From Azolla caroliniana (lineage: Eukaryota > Polypodiophyta): DNA of 64,000 bases. Positions 22,228-34,400 of this stretch are shown piece by piece. The stretch is taken from assembly GCA_043228905.1 (NCBI GenBank), contig JBHGNT010000002.1:12462001-12526000 (forward strand). Direction: 5' to 3'. Within the stretch, counting starts at the first letter, position 1; each line of letters starts with the position of its first letter. The notes under the pieces are model-generated. The model did no database searches. It was not told the origin of the DNA and worked only from the letters and a program-made list of their open reading frames with translations. The position numbers and the translations under genes are program-made.

Positions 22228-22655
22228 TGTTGAGATACAAGCCCAACATTGGCCGGATCGGTTGTGCAAGCCAAGAACCGGATCGGTTGGGACCGATCGG
22301 TTAGGCCGGACCGGTACGTAAACAAGTGCGTAATGAGAAGCCGTAGAGGTGCGTAAACCACGAGGCCATTGGAAAGATATTCCGCATAGGAATATATTTT
22401 GGGAGTTAGTGTAGAGCCCAGTTATGAGCATTGAAGTACGTGTTAGTACTTCTATAAGTCTGTATGGACTTGTATAAAAGTGCTCACTAAGCACATCCTA
22501 TGTACAGATTGAGTATTATTTTGTTTTGGATTTTCTGCGTGTCTTCTCTCTCTCTCAGTCTCTCCCGCATACTATATGTATATTCAAGCTCTCCATTAAA
22601 CCTGCATATTTTCTGTGTTCGGTTTTCTACTTGCTTCCGCATGTTATTCTTTACA
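22228..22655 (+). repeat. 5' LTR of copia B
   Basis: 428 bp, TGTTGAGATACAAG...TTTACA. It has repeated GGACCGATCGGTTAGG-type units in U3, a TATA-like GTATAAAAGTG (about 22473) and a short CT tract. It is closely similar to 29278-29739 and to the LTR at 49336-49718. Confidence 0.93.
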
Positions 22656-22750
22656 TGGTATCAGAGCGCGAGGGTTGAGAACCTCTACAGCCGACATAGC
22701 TTGAAAGGAAAACCGCCCAAGAAGAACAAGTAAAACCAACGGATAGAGGC

Positions 22751-24325
22751 ATGGCTGGCTCAATTTCGACGGAGAAGCTCAACAGAAAAAACTATGCGTC
22801 TTGGTCCTACAAGATGCACCAGTACGTGCTCGGGCATAGTTCTGGAGCTATGTCGACGGAGCTAATGACACAACACCCAAATCGACACACAAAGATTTCC
22901 CGGCATGGGAATAGTCGGCGAGCAGAGTAATGTACTGCTTCGTGTCTTGTGTGGGCGAACAACTCCTACGCTACATTCGGGATGCAAAAACGCCGAAAGA
23001 TGCTTGGGGAAATTTGAAGAAGATTTTCGCCGCAAGCAACACAACCAAGAAGCTTCAACTCCGATAGGATCTGAGCAACTTACAACAACATGACTTTTCA
23101 GTGGCTGATTACACCTCAAAGATCAAAGATATATGCGACTCCTTAGCCTCCATCGATGTGAACGTCGAGGAAGGTAAGATGGTGCAGATCTGTCTCGGGG
23201 GACTGGCGTCGAAGTTCAGAGCGTTCTGAATTGCTCTGTGTACACGGGAGAATACACCGTCATTTTTCGACCTATAGTCGATGCTCCTTATAGAGGAGAA
23301 CCACGTGGGTGCATTGGTCAGCACGCATGCCGACAACAAGATGTTGTTGTACACACAGAGAGATAGGCCCCGTGGTCGTGGTGGACAAGGCGAGTCGGTG
23401 CGCAATGGAGGTGGCCGATGGGGTCAAGGAAGAAGGCACCGAAGTGATGCCGACAACAATTTCAGACCCTTTGGAAATAGGGGGAGTCGAGGCGACAAGA
23501 ACCGACATGGGAAATCCGTCGCGGAATGCTGGTACTCTCGCAAGAAAGGCCACAAGGAGAGAGAGAGTGCTGGAAGAAGCACGTCAATTTGGAGAGGACC
23601 AGATCTGGATCAAGTTCTGGACAAACCGATAAGGGTAATTGGCAGTGATCGCACTACGCCGAAGGATCCAGAAAAGCTAAAAAAGGGTTAGCCTTCGTGA
23701 CGAGACACAAAGCGAACTCGATGAAGAAGTCCACCCCGAAATCGAACGAGGTGTGGTATGCCGACTCTGGCGCATCAAACCACATGACGTGCCACAAGGA
23801 GTGGTTCTCATACCTTGAGAAACCGATGCAACCGGGAGTAGTCGCAACCAGAGATGACACTCTGCATCCAATCACGAATATTGGTGAAGTTCCCTTGAGC
23901 CATGTTGGGCAAAAAGGGAAACTCATGAATGTGTTACACGTTCCAATAATCACAAAGAACTTGGTGTCGATCAAACAAATCGTCGACCAGGAGATGCAGG
24001 TTCGGTTCACACATCTCGGGTGCTTCATCGAGGAAGAAGGCCGAGTTATTGCGCAAGGGAACAGAGACGGGAGGATGTTTATCCTCGACTCTAGTGACGG
24101 TGGCACCTCAATGTTCGCGAAAGGACAAAAAGTCGAGTCAGTTATCGACTAATGGCACAAGCGGATAGGCCACGTCAATTATCAACGGCTTCAGGACCTG
24201 CAATTGAAACAAGTTGTCTTCGGATTGCCCAAATTTAGTGGCCGGAAGGCACAAATTTGTGAAGCCTGCCAGCTAGGGAAGCAACACTGACTTCCTTTCT
24301 CTAACGAGCATAACCGGAGCCATAG
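22751..24325 (+). pseudogene. copia B Gag, protease and pre-integrase remnant
   Basis: Gag begins MAGSISTEKLNRKNYASWSY at 22751, then breaks within 100 residues. Pieces of gag continue in other frames (VADYTSKIKDICDSLASIDV; LLIEENHVGALVSTHADNK). From 23697 an open stretch holds the protease entry WYADSGASNHMTCHKEWFSY (DSGA) and the family's VTKNLVSIKQIVDQEMQVRF region to about 24150. GAG-pre-integrase traces (HVNYQRLQDLQ) run to 24325, where family-A sequence takes over. At least four frame breaks. Confidence 0.85.
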
Positions 24326-27300
24326 CATCCGGAACGGGGTTATGAAGTTCAGCAAAGGGAGCCTGATTGTGGCTTGGGGCCGGAAGGTAAACACGTTGTA
24401 CTTGATGAATGCCCGGTTATGTCTGGAGGAAGTCAACACCAACCGGATGCAAGTTGCTGCTGAGGGATGTCTGACACGTTCCGGAGGTTCGTTTGAACCT
24501 GATATCAGCCGGTCGGCTAGATGATGAAGGCTACACGGGTAGCATCCGGAACGGTGTCATGAAGTTCAGCAAAGCGAGCCTGATTGTGGCTCGGGCCCGG
24601 AAGGTCAACACACTGTACCTGATGAATGCCCGGTTATGTCTGGAGGAAGTGAACGTGGCATTCGACACTGTCGGTGAGCTGTGGCACAAAAGGCTGTGTC
24701 ACATGAGCAAGAAGGGGATGAAGAGGCTTGCAGACGACAACCTCATTCCAGTGAAGAACGTGCACTTGGAGAAGTGCACTGATTGTCTGGCCGGTAAACA
24801 AAACCGGACCTCCTTCCGATCGAGGCAACCAATGAGACGTAATGCACCACTAGAGTTGGTGCATACTGATGTATGTCAAGTGGACACGAAGTCACATGCC
24901 GGATTGCAGTACTTCGTGAAGTTCATAGATGACCACAACCGGAAGCTGTGGGCCACACTGTTGAAGACGAAGGATCAAGTGCTATCCGTCTTCAAAGAGC
25001 TCCACGCGAGAGTGGAAAGAGAAACCGGCTGGAAGCTGAAGGCGGTTCGAGCAGATAACGGAGGTGAAACCGGGGGCAGTTCGAGGAGTACTGTCGCTCG
25101 AAGGGAATCCGACTCGAATTTACCGTGCCGAAGATGCGGGAACTAAACGGGTTGGCCGAGAGGATGAACCGGACCATAATGGAGAGGGTCCGGAGTATGC
25201 TGGCACATGCAAAACTACCCAAGAAGTTTTGGGCTGAGGCATTGTCGACGGCGACATATGTGATAAATAGATCAACCTCAGTACCCTTGGACGGAGACAC
25301 GCCAGAGAGAGTGTGGACCGGTAAGGAAGTGTCCTACCGGCATCTGAAGGTATTCGGGTGTCTTGCGTATGTGCATGTACCGAAGGACTAGAGAGGAAAA
25401 CTAGATCCGAAGACCCAGCCATGCATATTCCTCGGTTACGACGACGATGAGTTCGGCTACCGAGTGTGGGACCTGGTCGACAAGAAGGTATTCTGGAGTC
25501 GAGATATTATCTTCATGGAGGACAAGACGCTCGCCGACCGGTAAGGATCGATTCTACGACCCAACCGGCAAGAGACCGGTTAGCACTCGAGGAACCAGCC
25601 GGTTACGGTGAGGATACCGAACCGGCAGAAGAAGAAGTAGAGGAAGCTAAAACCGGAACCGACCAAGACCCCGAATCGGATTCGGATGAAGAGCAAATGG
25701 AGAAGCCGGTTACCGAAGCCCAAAGACGTAGATTTCCTCTCAGAGAGAGAAGGCCCCCCCGGAGATTTCCGGATTCAGAGCATGTGTTGCTGACCGATGA
25801 GGGGGAGCTAGAAAACTTCGAGGAAGCTAAAAGTGATGCCCATAGCCGCAAATGGTTAAGTGCCATGCAGGATGAGATGGATTCCTTGCATGAGAACCAT
25901 ACATACGAATTGGTGGAGTTGCTGAAAGGAAAGCGGGCACTCCGAAACAAGTGGGTGTACAAGTTGAAACCGGGAGATGCCGGCAACCCCCCGAGATACA
26001 AAGCCAGGATCGTGGTGAAGGGGTTCCAGTAGAAGAAGGGCGTGGACTTCGACGAGATATTTGCCCCGGTAGTAAAGATGACCTCCATCCGGACGGTGTT
26101 GAGTGTAGCGGCAAGCATGGACCTCGAGGTAGAGCAGCTGGACGTGAAGACGACATTCCTTCATGGTGACCTCGAAGAGGAGATCTACATGCAGCAACTG
26201 GAAGGATTCATGGAGAAAGGGAAGGAGCACCTAGTTTGCCGGTTGAAGAAGAGCCTGTACGAACTGAAGCAGGCTCCCCGACAATGGTACCGGAAGTTCG
26301 ACTCCTTCATGACCAATCAAGGGTACCACAAGACGTAGGCCGATCACTGGGTGTTTCTGAAGAAGTTCGAAGGAGGCGACTTCCTTATACTCCTTCTGTA
26401 CTGGACGACATGTTGATCGTCGGACGGGACCAAGCCAAAATACGGATGCTGAAGAAGGCTGTCAACCGAACTTTCGCAATGAAAGACCTGGGTCCGGTAA
26501 GACAGATGCTGGGGATGCATATCATCCGGAACCGGCCAACGAAGCAATTGTGGCTGTCACAAGAGAAATACGTGACAAAGGTGCTTCAGCGCTTCAACAT
26601 GTTAGAAGCGAAACTGGTCGGATCGACACTCCCGGCAAACTGCAGATTATCTGGTAAGCAAAGCCCGTAGACGAAAGCAGAGAAGGCGGATATGATGAAG
26701 GTTCCATATGCCTCTGCCATCGGGAGCTTAATGTACGCAATGATGTGTACCCGACCGGATATAGGATACGTAGTCGGAGTGGTGAGCCGGTTTATGAGCA
26801 ATCCCGTCAAGGAGCACTGGAACGCGGTCAAATGGATACTCCGGTACTTGAAGGGCACTTCGAACATGTGTCTCTGATTCGGCTCTGATAAACCTCAACT
26901 TGACGGTTTTACCGATTCGGACATGTCGGCTGATGTGGGTACCAGCCGGTCTACATCCGGGTATGTAATGACATATGCAGGGGGAGCTATTTCGTGGCAG
27001 TCGAGGCTGTAGAAGATGGTTGTATTGTCAACCACGGAAGCGAAGTACATGGCGGTTGTGGAAGCCGGCAAGCAAATATTATGGATGAAGGACTTTATCG
27101 GAGAGCTCGGTATCCGGCAAGATGAATATCGGCTCTATTGTGACAGTCAAAGTGCCATCCACCTTGCTAAGAATGCGGCCTACCATTCGTAGACGAGGCA
27201 TATCCAACAAAGGTATCACTGGATCCGGGAAAGAGTAGATGACGAGGAGTTCGCGCTGACGAAGATCCACACGGACGAGAACGGGTCAGATATGTTGACC

Positions 27301-27379
27301 ATAGTACTGATACCTGACAAGCTGGATGCATGCCGGAAGCGGATCGGACTAGTAAGACATCCCATGCCGGAGTGAAGGG
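24326..27379 (+). pseudogene. Truncated A-family copia pol inside element B
   Basis: Starts mid-polyprotein, with no 5' LTR or gag. A roughly 200-bp stretch is duplicated at its left end (NGVMKFSKASLIVA appears at about 24340 and 24555). Integrase follows with LWHKRLCHMSKKGM, HTDVCQVD, AVRADNGGE and LAERMNRTIMERVRSML. RT follows with FDEIFAPVVKMTSIRTVLS and a damaged DDMLIVG (the YVDD tyrosine codon is lost, about 26400). RNase H has YCDSQSAIHLAKNA (about 27140). Very similar to copia A (about 7400-4510) but with more stops. Confidence 0.9.
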
Positions 27380-27385
27380 GGAGTT

Positions 27386-28088
27386 TGTTAGGAAACAGGT
27401 CCCTCTGGATGGGAAGTGAGAAGAACGAGTAGCCGGCTACGGAAGACCCGGTGAGATCCGGATGACGAATACCCGGCAAGAGCCGGATGGTGAAGACCCA
27501 GTGAGAACTGGATGTGGAGTACCCGGCTACGGAAGACTCGGTGAGAACCGGATGAGGAATACCTGGCAAGAGCCGGATGGTGAAGGCCCGGTGAGAACTG
27601 GATGTGGAGTACCCGGCTACGGAAGACCCGGTGAGAACCAGATGAGGAGTACCTGGCAAGAGCTGGATGGTGAAGGCCCGGTGAGAAGTGCTCACCGGAT
27701 GAAGGGACATATTCGTAAATATGTTTCCTGAGAGGCCATCGGGGCTATATTTGTAAATAGAGAAAAGTCATATTAGTATAAATATGACTTAGGGCAAACT
27801 TAGTATATGTGTAGTTGTCATTCTTGTTGGAGCAAGATTAGAGTGCAACAGTGTACAGAGAGAGAGAGAGAGAGAGAGAAAGAGACGAAGAGTTTGTATC
27901 TCTATTGTAACTGCCGCCTGTGGCGAAGACAGTGACCAAGAGGTCGTTGGTTCTGTGTTCATCTATTGTATATTGTTACATAGTGATAGTTAGCAGTCAG
28001 TGGACTACCGTGGTTTTTCCCGTGTTTGGGTTTTCCACGTGAACATCCTGTCTACTCTTCTCTCCATTGTGCCGAGCGTTGCTCATCG
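27386..28088 (+). repeat. 3' LTR of the truncated A-family copy
   Basis: Begins TGTTAGGAAACAGGTCC straight after the purine tract GTGAAGGGGGAGTT. It carries degenerate versions of the copia A U3 units (27420-27690), a GA tract (27858-27882) and the ACGTGGAAAACCC box in reverse orientation near 28020-28040. Family-B RNase H resumes at about 28089. Confidence 0.85.
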
Positions 28089-28735
28089 GGTACGTGTTGT
28101 CCTTGACACTTCGCCCCGATTCTGGAAAGGTATGCGACCCGACGAGGTTCCGACAGATAATCGGAAGCCTTATATACTTGACCATCACTCGACCAAATCT
28201 CAGCTACCCGGTCGGAGTGATTAGTCAATTCATGGCGCGACCTACCATGGAGCACCTTCAGTGTGCGCAACACATACTGCGGTACGTAAGCGGCACTAAG
28301 GACTGGGGCCTACTATATTGGACCGGTACAACCCCGTTGTTGGTTGTCTATATCGATGTTGATTGGGCCGACAACTTTGCCGATCGCCGATCCACGTCCC
28401 GTTTCGAGTTCTAGGGAGTGCCGCGATCACGTGGAGTGGCAAGAAGCAGCCGACAATTGCGCTGTCGAGCACCGAAGCCGAGTATAGAGGAGCGGTTGTC
28501 GCGACATGGGAAGCCATATGGTTGAAGCAACTACTTAAGGATCTGCAGGTGGAGGTACCCGATTCAACAATAATCTACTCTGACAACCTCAGCAACATCT
28601 ACCTAGCAAAGAACCCCATCTTCCATGCCCGGACTAAGCACATTGAGGTGCACTACCATTTCGTCCGTGAACATGTCCTCTCTGGTGAAGTCGAATTTCA
28701 GTATGTTCTGATGGATCGGTAGACCGCCGACATCT
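28089..28735 (+). pseudogene. copia B RNase H
   Basis: CDPTRFRQIIGSLIYLTITR is followed by HILRYVSGTKDWGLLYW, DWADNFADRRSTS, SSTEAEYRGAVVATWEAIWL and HARTKHIEVHYHFVREHVLS: the end of RT plus the copia RNase H domain. A stop occurs at about 28415. Confidence 0.88.
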
Positions 28736-29088
28736 TAACTAAGCTTCTTGGTCAGGACAAGTTGCGGCAGTTCTCGGGTGTGCTTGGGTTGTGTCACCTC
28801 GACGTGCCTAACTTGAGGGGGAGAGACGTCCCGAATGACCACGGAAGGGGGAGAGAAGCTCCGGAAGACCGCGATGCCAAGTCGGATGATGAATTCGATT
28901 TCGGATCGGTTGAAGAAACCGAGGGCAGATGTGGGGGAGATGAATTCATCAAGGGTGAGAAGACTGAAGACGAGTTGCAGACAACCAACTCGGACGAGAG
29001 CGAAAACCGATTGGAGGAAGCCGAGTTGGTTCGGATGTTTGATTCGGATACGCCGAATCAACTGAGGGTCAAGCGGAAGAGAGGGTAG
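28736..29088 (+). CDS. Acidic extension after copia B RNase H
   Basis: Open for 108 residues from MRQFSGVLGLCHLDVPNLRG. Beyond the usual copia end it is rich in Asp/Glu (KSDDEFDFGSVEETEG) with a basic KVKRKRG-type tail. The same extension exists in the B2 copy at 63450-63860 (DVPNLRGRKVPQDHGK ... DDEFDLVAAEEGKG), so it is a family trait. Function unknown. Confidence 0.5.
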
Positions 29089-29277
29089 CAGAAGAAGCGC
29101 CAACATTGGAACAACGACAAAGCTGAGAAGGGCCGCACGGGCACGCAAGCCGATCGGAAGGGTCGAGGCGCGCGGAATCGAACAGGTTGAGGAGTGCGAG
29201 CAATGCGTGAAGCTAGAAGGAACCGGAACGTAGATCCGGAAGAGTGGATGGAACCTCAAGTTGAGCTTGAGGGGGAG

Positions 29278-29579
29278 TGTTGACATACAAGCTCAACATT
29301 GGCCGGATCGGTTGGGACCGATCGGTTAGGCCCGATCGGTTAGGCCGGACCGGTACACAAACAGGTGCGTAACGAGAAGCTGTAGTGCTGCGTAAACCGC
29401 GAGGCCGTTGGAAAGATATTCCGCGTAGGAATATATTTTGGGAGTTAGTGTAGAGCTCAGTAATGAGCATTGAAGTACGTGTTAGTACTTCTGTCATCCG
29501 TATGGACTTGTATAAAAGTGCTCACTGAGCACATCCTATGTACAGATTGAGTATTATTTTGTTTTGGATTTTCTGGGTG

Positions 29580-29652
<73 letters not shown>

Positions 29653-29739
29653 ACGTATTGTGTATATTCAAGGTCTCCATTAAACTTGCATATTTTCTGT
29701 GTTCAGTTTTCTACTTGCTTCTGCACGCTATCCTTCACA
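29278..29739 (+). repeat. 3' LTR of copia B
   Basis: 462 bp, TGTTGACATACAAG...CTTCACA. It differs from the 5' LTR chiefly by a long CT dinucleotide run (29582-29650). Confidence 0.93.
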
Positions 29740-30868
29740 CCCATTGACAGAACGACTCAGAGAGTGAGTTGTTGAACCCTTTGTGTCTATCGACCAAAAA
29801 GGTGATAACACAAAATTTCGCACGCTCGGTTACATTTGTCACAAACTGTGAAAAAAGGAGAATGGATGTCGCCTAGTCAACCTAGTCAACCTGCAGAAAG
29901 CAGATGACCGCGCACAAGATCGGAGAGCCAATGTGCACAAGAGGAAAATTGGACTGATTTGGAGTTCTCTAAGCGTATTCAGTAGGAGTCTAAAGAGGAA
30001 CTAAGGGCAAATGTCGAATTGCAAACCAAGAATAGCTCGGATCAGGTGACATCCGACCAGCACTTACAACTAATTGGCTTGGTAGGAGTTTTAGAGGAGG
30101 ATACAATGTTGTATCCTTATCCTAAATGCAATGATAAAGTAGATGCAAAAGCGCATGTGGACGCTTTCCTCACGACATGGCAAGCTAACCATGTCTCCCA
30201 GAGACTATCAGAAAGCAAACGATGATAAATCCAAGATAGTGGAATTTGGATTGTTGTTAGAAGAGCAATCAACTAATTGATACTCATAACATAAAGAGGG
30301 TGAGTTTGAATTCGTTAAACACTTTATTAGTAAATTGATCCAATTATTTCATTGCTAGATTCCAAAAAGGGGCTTACAAAGAGGCTCATGAAACAGCTCC
30401 CCAGTTCATTATTCGGCTCCAAAATCTGAGGAGGTAGTTAGCACGAACACCTCCCGAGGACGAATTGAAAGGCACCTTTTTAAGAGACCTTCGAGAGCCA
30501 TTCCGGATGACCTTGGCCATTTTTTATTTCAAGAATGAATCACTCGAAAAGGTGATCAATAAAGTCCTTGTGACGGATAGAGCCCAAACAAGTAATAGCT
30601 TGTCGATGGTGTCATTACAAAGAACATTACCAAATTAGGAGGAAGTGTGATTCCAACAAGCCATTCAGTGCACCACATGCTTGAATCTGGGGCATTCCAC
30701 AATGAATGCACATTACGCACACACTGACCTATTTGCCGCTCAAAAGTGCACACTATTAATTAGTGCGAATATAAGTTACTAAACAAGGTTGTGGCTCCAA
30801 TTCGACAAATAGCACCATAGGAAGAACGCATTCAACCAAATGATCGAATGCATCCATCGAATCAATTT
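29740..30868 (+). pseudogene. gypsy G2 gag
   Basis: EEDTMLYPYPKCNDKVDAKA with WQANHVSQRLSESK at 30090-30225, then IPKRGAYKEAHETAPQFIIR and a C-rich QAIQCTTCLNLGHSTMNALY-like stretch near 30650-30720. It parallels G1 (3440-3761 plus 9402-9800). Multiple stops. Confidence 0.75.
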
Positions 30869-31194
30869 AGTGTTGAGAACAAGATCGGCTACAATAGATT
30901 ATTACCCACAAGTGAAAATGAAAGAACAAAAAATGAATACATAGACAAGAGGACAGAGGATGTTAACGTGGAAAACCCTGAAAGGGAAAAACCACGGGAG
31001 CCCACAAACTCCAAAAAGAATCATTATGTATCAAGAGGAATACAACAAGAGGCTCTAGGCAACAACCTCAACCTCTTCTTTGTCTACAGATGGTGCAAAG
31101 TTACAACTCTCTCACACACTCTCTGTCAACCTTAGTTATAGAGGCAACTATAACTTTTCAACAACAATGATCATCACTTTAACAACTTGCCCTA
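30869..31194 (-). repeat. Copia LTR scrap inside gypsy G2
   Basis: Contains AGGATGTTAACGTGGAAAAC followed by AGGGAAAAACCACGG (30955-31000), the box shared with copia A LTRs. A TATA-like CTATAAC lies on the minus strand near 31135. It lies between G2 gag and RT; protease is missing. No clean ends seen. Confidence 0.5.
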
Positions 31195-31234
31195 ACTACA
31201 TTGATTCAGCAACAGTGACAGATGCATTTCCTTT
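31195..31234 (+). pseudogene. gypsy G2 RT, first piece
   Basis: Reads ATVTDAFPL in the frame that continues at 41771 with PLTDGVLNVVARHKIYSF. The final CCTTT (31230-31234) is the target duplication of DNA element 2. Confidence 0.85.
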
Positions 31235-31259
31235 GGGTAAAAGCATGCGAGTGGAAACA
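31235..31259 (+). repeat. Left TIR of element 2
   Basis: GGGTAAAAGCATGCGAGTGG then AAACA. Followed within 10 bp by the first palindromes TAGCTAATTAGCTA (31266-31310). Confidence 0.95.
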
Positions 31260-31485
31260 CTATTATAGCTAATTAGCTACTAAAATGGCCATAGCTAATT
31301 AGCTATTTGTTTAGCTAGTCTTTTTTGTGGGAAAATCAAATATTTGAAAAACTAATTTATGAAAAAACTCAAATATTTGAACTTCTGTTTCAAACGTAGT
31401 GGAACTTGGGGAATAGCACCATCATCTAAGGTTGACTTCAATGTCATCAATTTCCTGTTTAGCCTAAGTCTGATTTTGAACGCAG

Positions 31486-34400
31486 ATGGAGTACTCAGAG
31501 CATGAACGCAGACATAGCTCCCGCAACAGCAGAAAATCGACATTGCAGATTGAGAGCTACAACACAGAACCCGCTCGATCATCGTCGAGGTATGTTTCAG
31601 TTACAGAAACCCCAAACATTTGTTTTTTCTTTTTGACTACTGTCTGAACTTTGGTGCCGATTCATATTTCCCCAAAATCGAATAGGGCGAAGTCCTTGGA
31701 GTCCCATACAAGGATGTCTCGCAAATCGGGGAGTAGCAACAAGTGTGTTTATATTACTTTTTTTGTGTTTAATCCTGTCTTTAGTGATGATTGGGGTTTC
31801 TGATTGAAATTTCTGATTAGGGTTTTTGTTTATAAATTTCTGATTAGGGTTTGTGATTGAAATTTCTGATTAGGGTTTCTGATTGAAATTTCTGATTAGG
31901 GTTTTTTATTATAAATTTCTGATTAGAATTTCTGAATAGGGTTTCTGGTTACAAATTTTGATTACAGATTAGAATTTCTGATTAGAATTTCTGAATAGGG
32001 TTTTTGTTTATAAATTTCTGTTTAGGATTTCTGATTAGGGTTTGTGATTGAAATTTCTGATTAGGGTTTCTGATTGAAATTTCTGATTAGGGTTTTTGAT
32101 TATAAATTTCTGATTAGAATTTCTATATAAGGTTTCTGGTCACAAACTTCTGATTACAAATTTTGATTAGGGTTTCTAATTTCAAACTTCTGATTACAGA
32201 TTTTGATTAGGGTTTCTGATTTCAAATTTCTGAATACAAATTATGATTAGGGTTTCTGATTTGCTAAGTTAAAGATTTTGCACCATTTTTGTTGTTGTTG
32301 ATTGGGGTTTTTGATTCTCACATATTCTGATTTTGCACTATTTCTGATTTTTGAAATGATATTTCAGATGGCTCGTTCCTCCGTATACGAGAGTGCTAAA
32401 CTTCGCAAAATTTTGCGAGACAAAGGAGGACTTCCACAACACCTATGGTCTGTCACTCGAGGGTGTTGACCCTGCTGTCCTAAGTGATAAATTGATCACT
32501 GATGTAGACTGGATGACAGTATATACAGTGCCTAGAGTCAAACGCAAGGTCAAGCTAAAGCATGTACGAGCCGACTTGTACGATGACTTCATGAGACTGC
32601 ACCAGAAAGTTCATCAGGAGATCCCAGTCAACAATGAGTTGTTAGTTTCATTTGCTAGAGCATTTGCATATGAGTACTGCAAAACAGCGAAGGAATCAAG
32701 AGACCTTGAAATGTATAGGGTAGCTTGGGTCGTCTATGGTGAGGCATCGGTAAAAAGATGTTGAAAGATGGGGACCTTGGCACAAAAAATAGACAAATTT
32801 TGGAGCATGGCAACTATTGATGCAACTGCCGACTCCCAGCAAGACCGGGGGCATACACCACACCGACACCCAAGGAAAGCCAATGTCGATGATACAAGTG
32901 AGACATTGGTTAGCTATATGCAAAAAAATGTCAATGAAGCCTGTGAGACATTGGCATTTTTTAAGACTGATTTAGAGAAAGCCACAATGGCTTCTGCAAT
33001 GGAGAGCAAAGTTACTAACACTGTTACAACGATTAGAAATAAGATTCAAGTAACTATTGTTTTGCTGGTATGTGATTGTGTTATAAATAACTTTAAGGGT
33101 AAAATGTGCTAATCAAGCATTATCTGGAATAGGTTGCGCAACAGGAGCTTGAATTAGAGGGGCCACTGGATCCCCAGCGTAAAATACAACTACAAATAGA
33201 GATCCAGGTTCTTTCAATGAACCTGGACCTTCTAGGTGTAAATACTGTTGCAGATTACAATTTGGATAAGCTTCAAGTAAGTTAACGATTCCTGACCAAA
33301 GTTGGTGTATCTTTCAACAACAGGAATAATTAATCGGTAAATTTCTTTGTTGCGTTGAAGGAATAATACATTCATCAAGAACAGGTAGTTAACTACATTT
33401 TGTGGAGGGAATGGTAAGGACCAAACAGGATTTGGACCTGAACATTCTTGCTCCCTTACCAAATGAAGCAGAACCAGAAAATGATTTATTGACAGTTCAA
33501 GCACGTTGCATCACTTGCGGGTTAGGTGTGGAGGACAAAACTACGTCTTTGTTGGTTCACCTACAACCATGCAACCACACATACCATCTGCTTTGTTTTC
33601 AACATGCCTGTCGAATTGCTGCATTCTGTTTGGGAGATTGCAGTACAGCTCTACCAAATGAGTGGAGAAAACTAACAGGTATACCATACTGTAGCTAATA
33701 AGCTTAGTCTTTTCTAATTAGCTATCCTACTAGCTAATTAGCTAGTGGCAGCTAATGAGCTACTAGTTAATTAGCTATCCTAGTAGCTAATTAGCTATGG
33801 TACTAGCTAATTAGCTAGTACCATAGTTGTGTAAAAAAGCTAATTAGCTATCCTACTAGCTAATTAGCTACTGGCAACTAATTAGCTATCCTAGTAGCTA
33901 ATTAGCTATCCTACTAGCTAATTAGCTATCCTACTAGCTAATTAGCTACTGCCATAGTTGTGTAAAGTAGCTAATAAGCTATCCTAGTAGCTAATTAGCT
34001 ATGGTACTAGCTAATTAGCTAGTACAATAGTTGTGTAAAAAAGCTAATTAGCTATCCTACTAGCTAATTAGCTACTGGCAACTAATTATCTATCCTACTA
34101 GCTAATTAGCTATCCCTAGTAGCTAATTAGCTACTGGCAACTAATTAGCTATCCTACTAGCTAATTAGCTATCATAGTAGCTAATTAGCTACTGCCATAG
34201 TTGTGTAAAGTAGTTAATAAGCTATCCTAGTAGCTAATTAGCTACTGGCAGCTAATTAGCTATCCTAGTAGCTAATAAGCTATCCTAGCTACTACATAGT
34301 TGAGAAAGTAGCTAATTAGCTATCATTGTAGCTAATTAGCTATCCTACTAGCTAATTAGCTATCCTAGCTACTACCATAGTTAGTAAAGTTGCTAATAAG

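Larger units (their letters stand above)
22228..29739 (+). mobile_element. Ty1/copia retrotransposon B, with a truncated A-family copy inside
   Basis: LTRs 22228-22655 and 29278-29739, TG...CA, with exact CCCAT duplications on both sides (22223-22227 and 29740-29744). PBS TGGTATCAGAGC is at 22656-22667 and a purine tract GAGGGGGAG precedes the 3' LTR. Inside, family-B gag/protease (22751-24325) and family-B RNase H (28089-28735) are separated by a family-A pol plus 3' LTR (24326-28088). B integrase and most of B RT are missing. It is chimeric, and many stops show it is dead. Confidence 0.93.

Noticed and set aside
31785-32270. Telomeric repeat tract
   Set aside because: It contains TTAGGGTTT but the repeating unit is longer and irregular; it is an intronic minisatellite.
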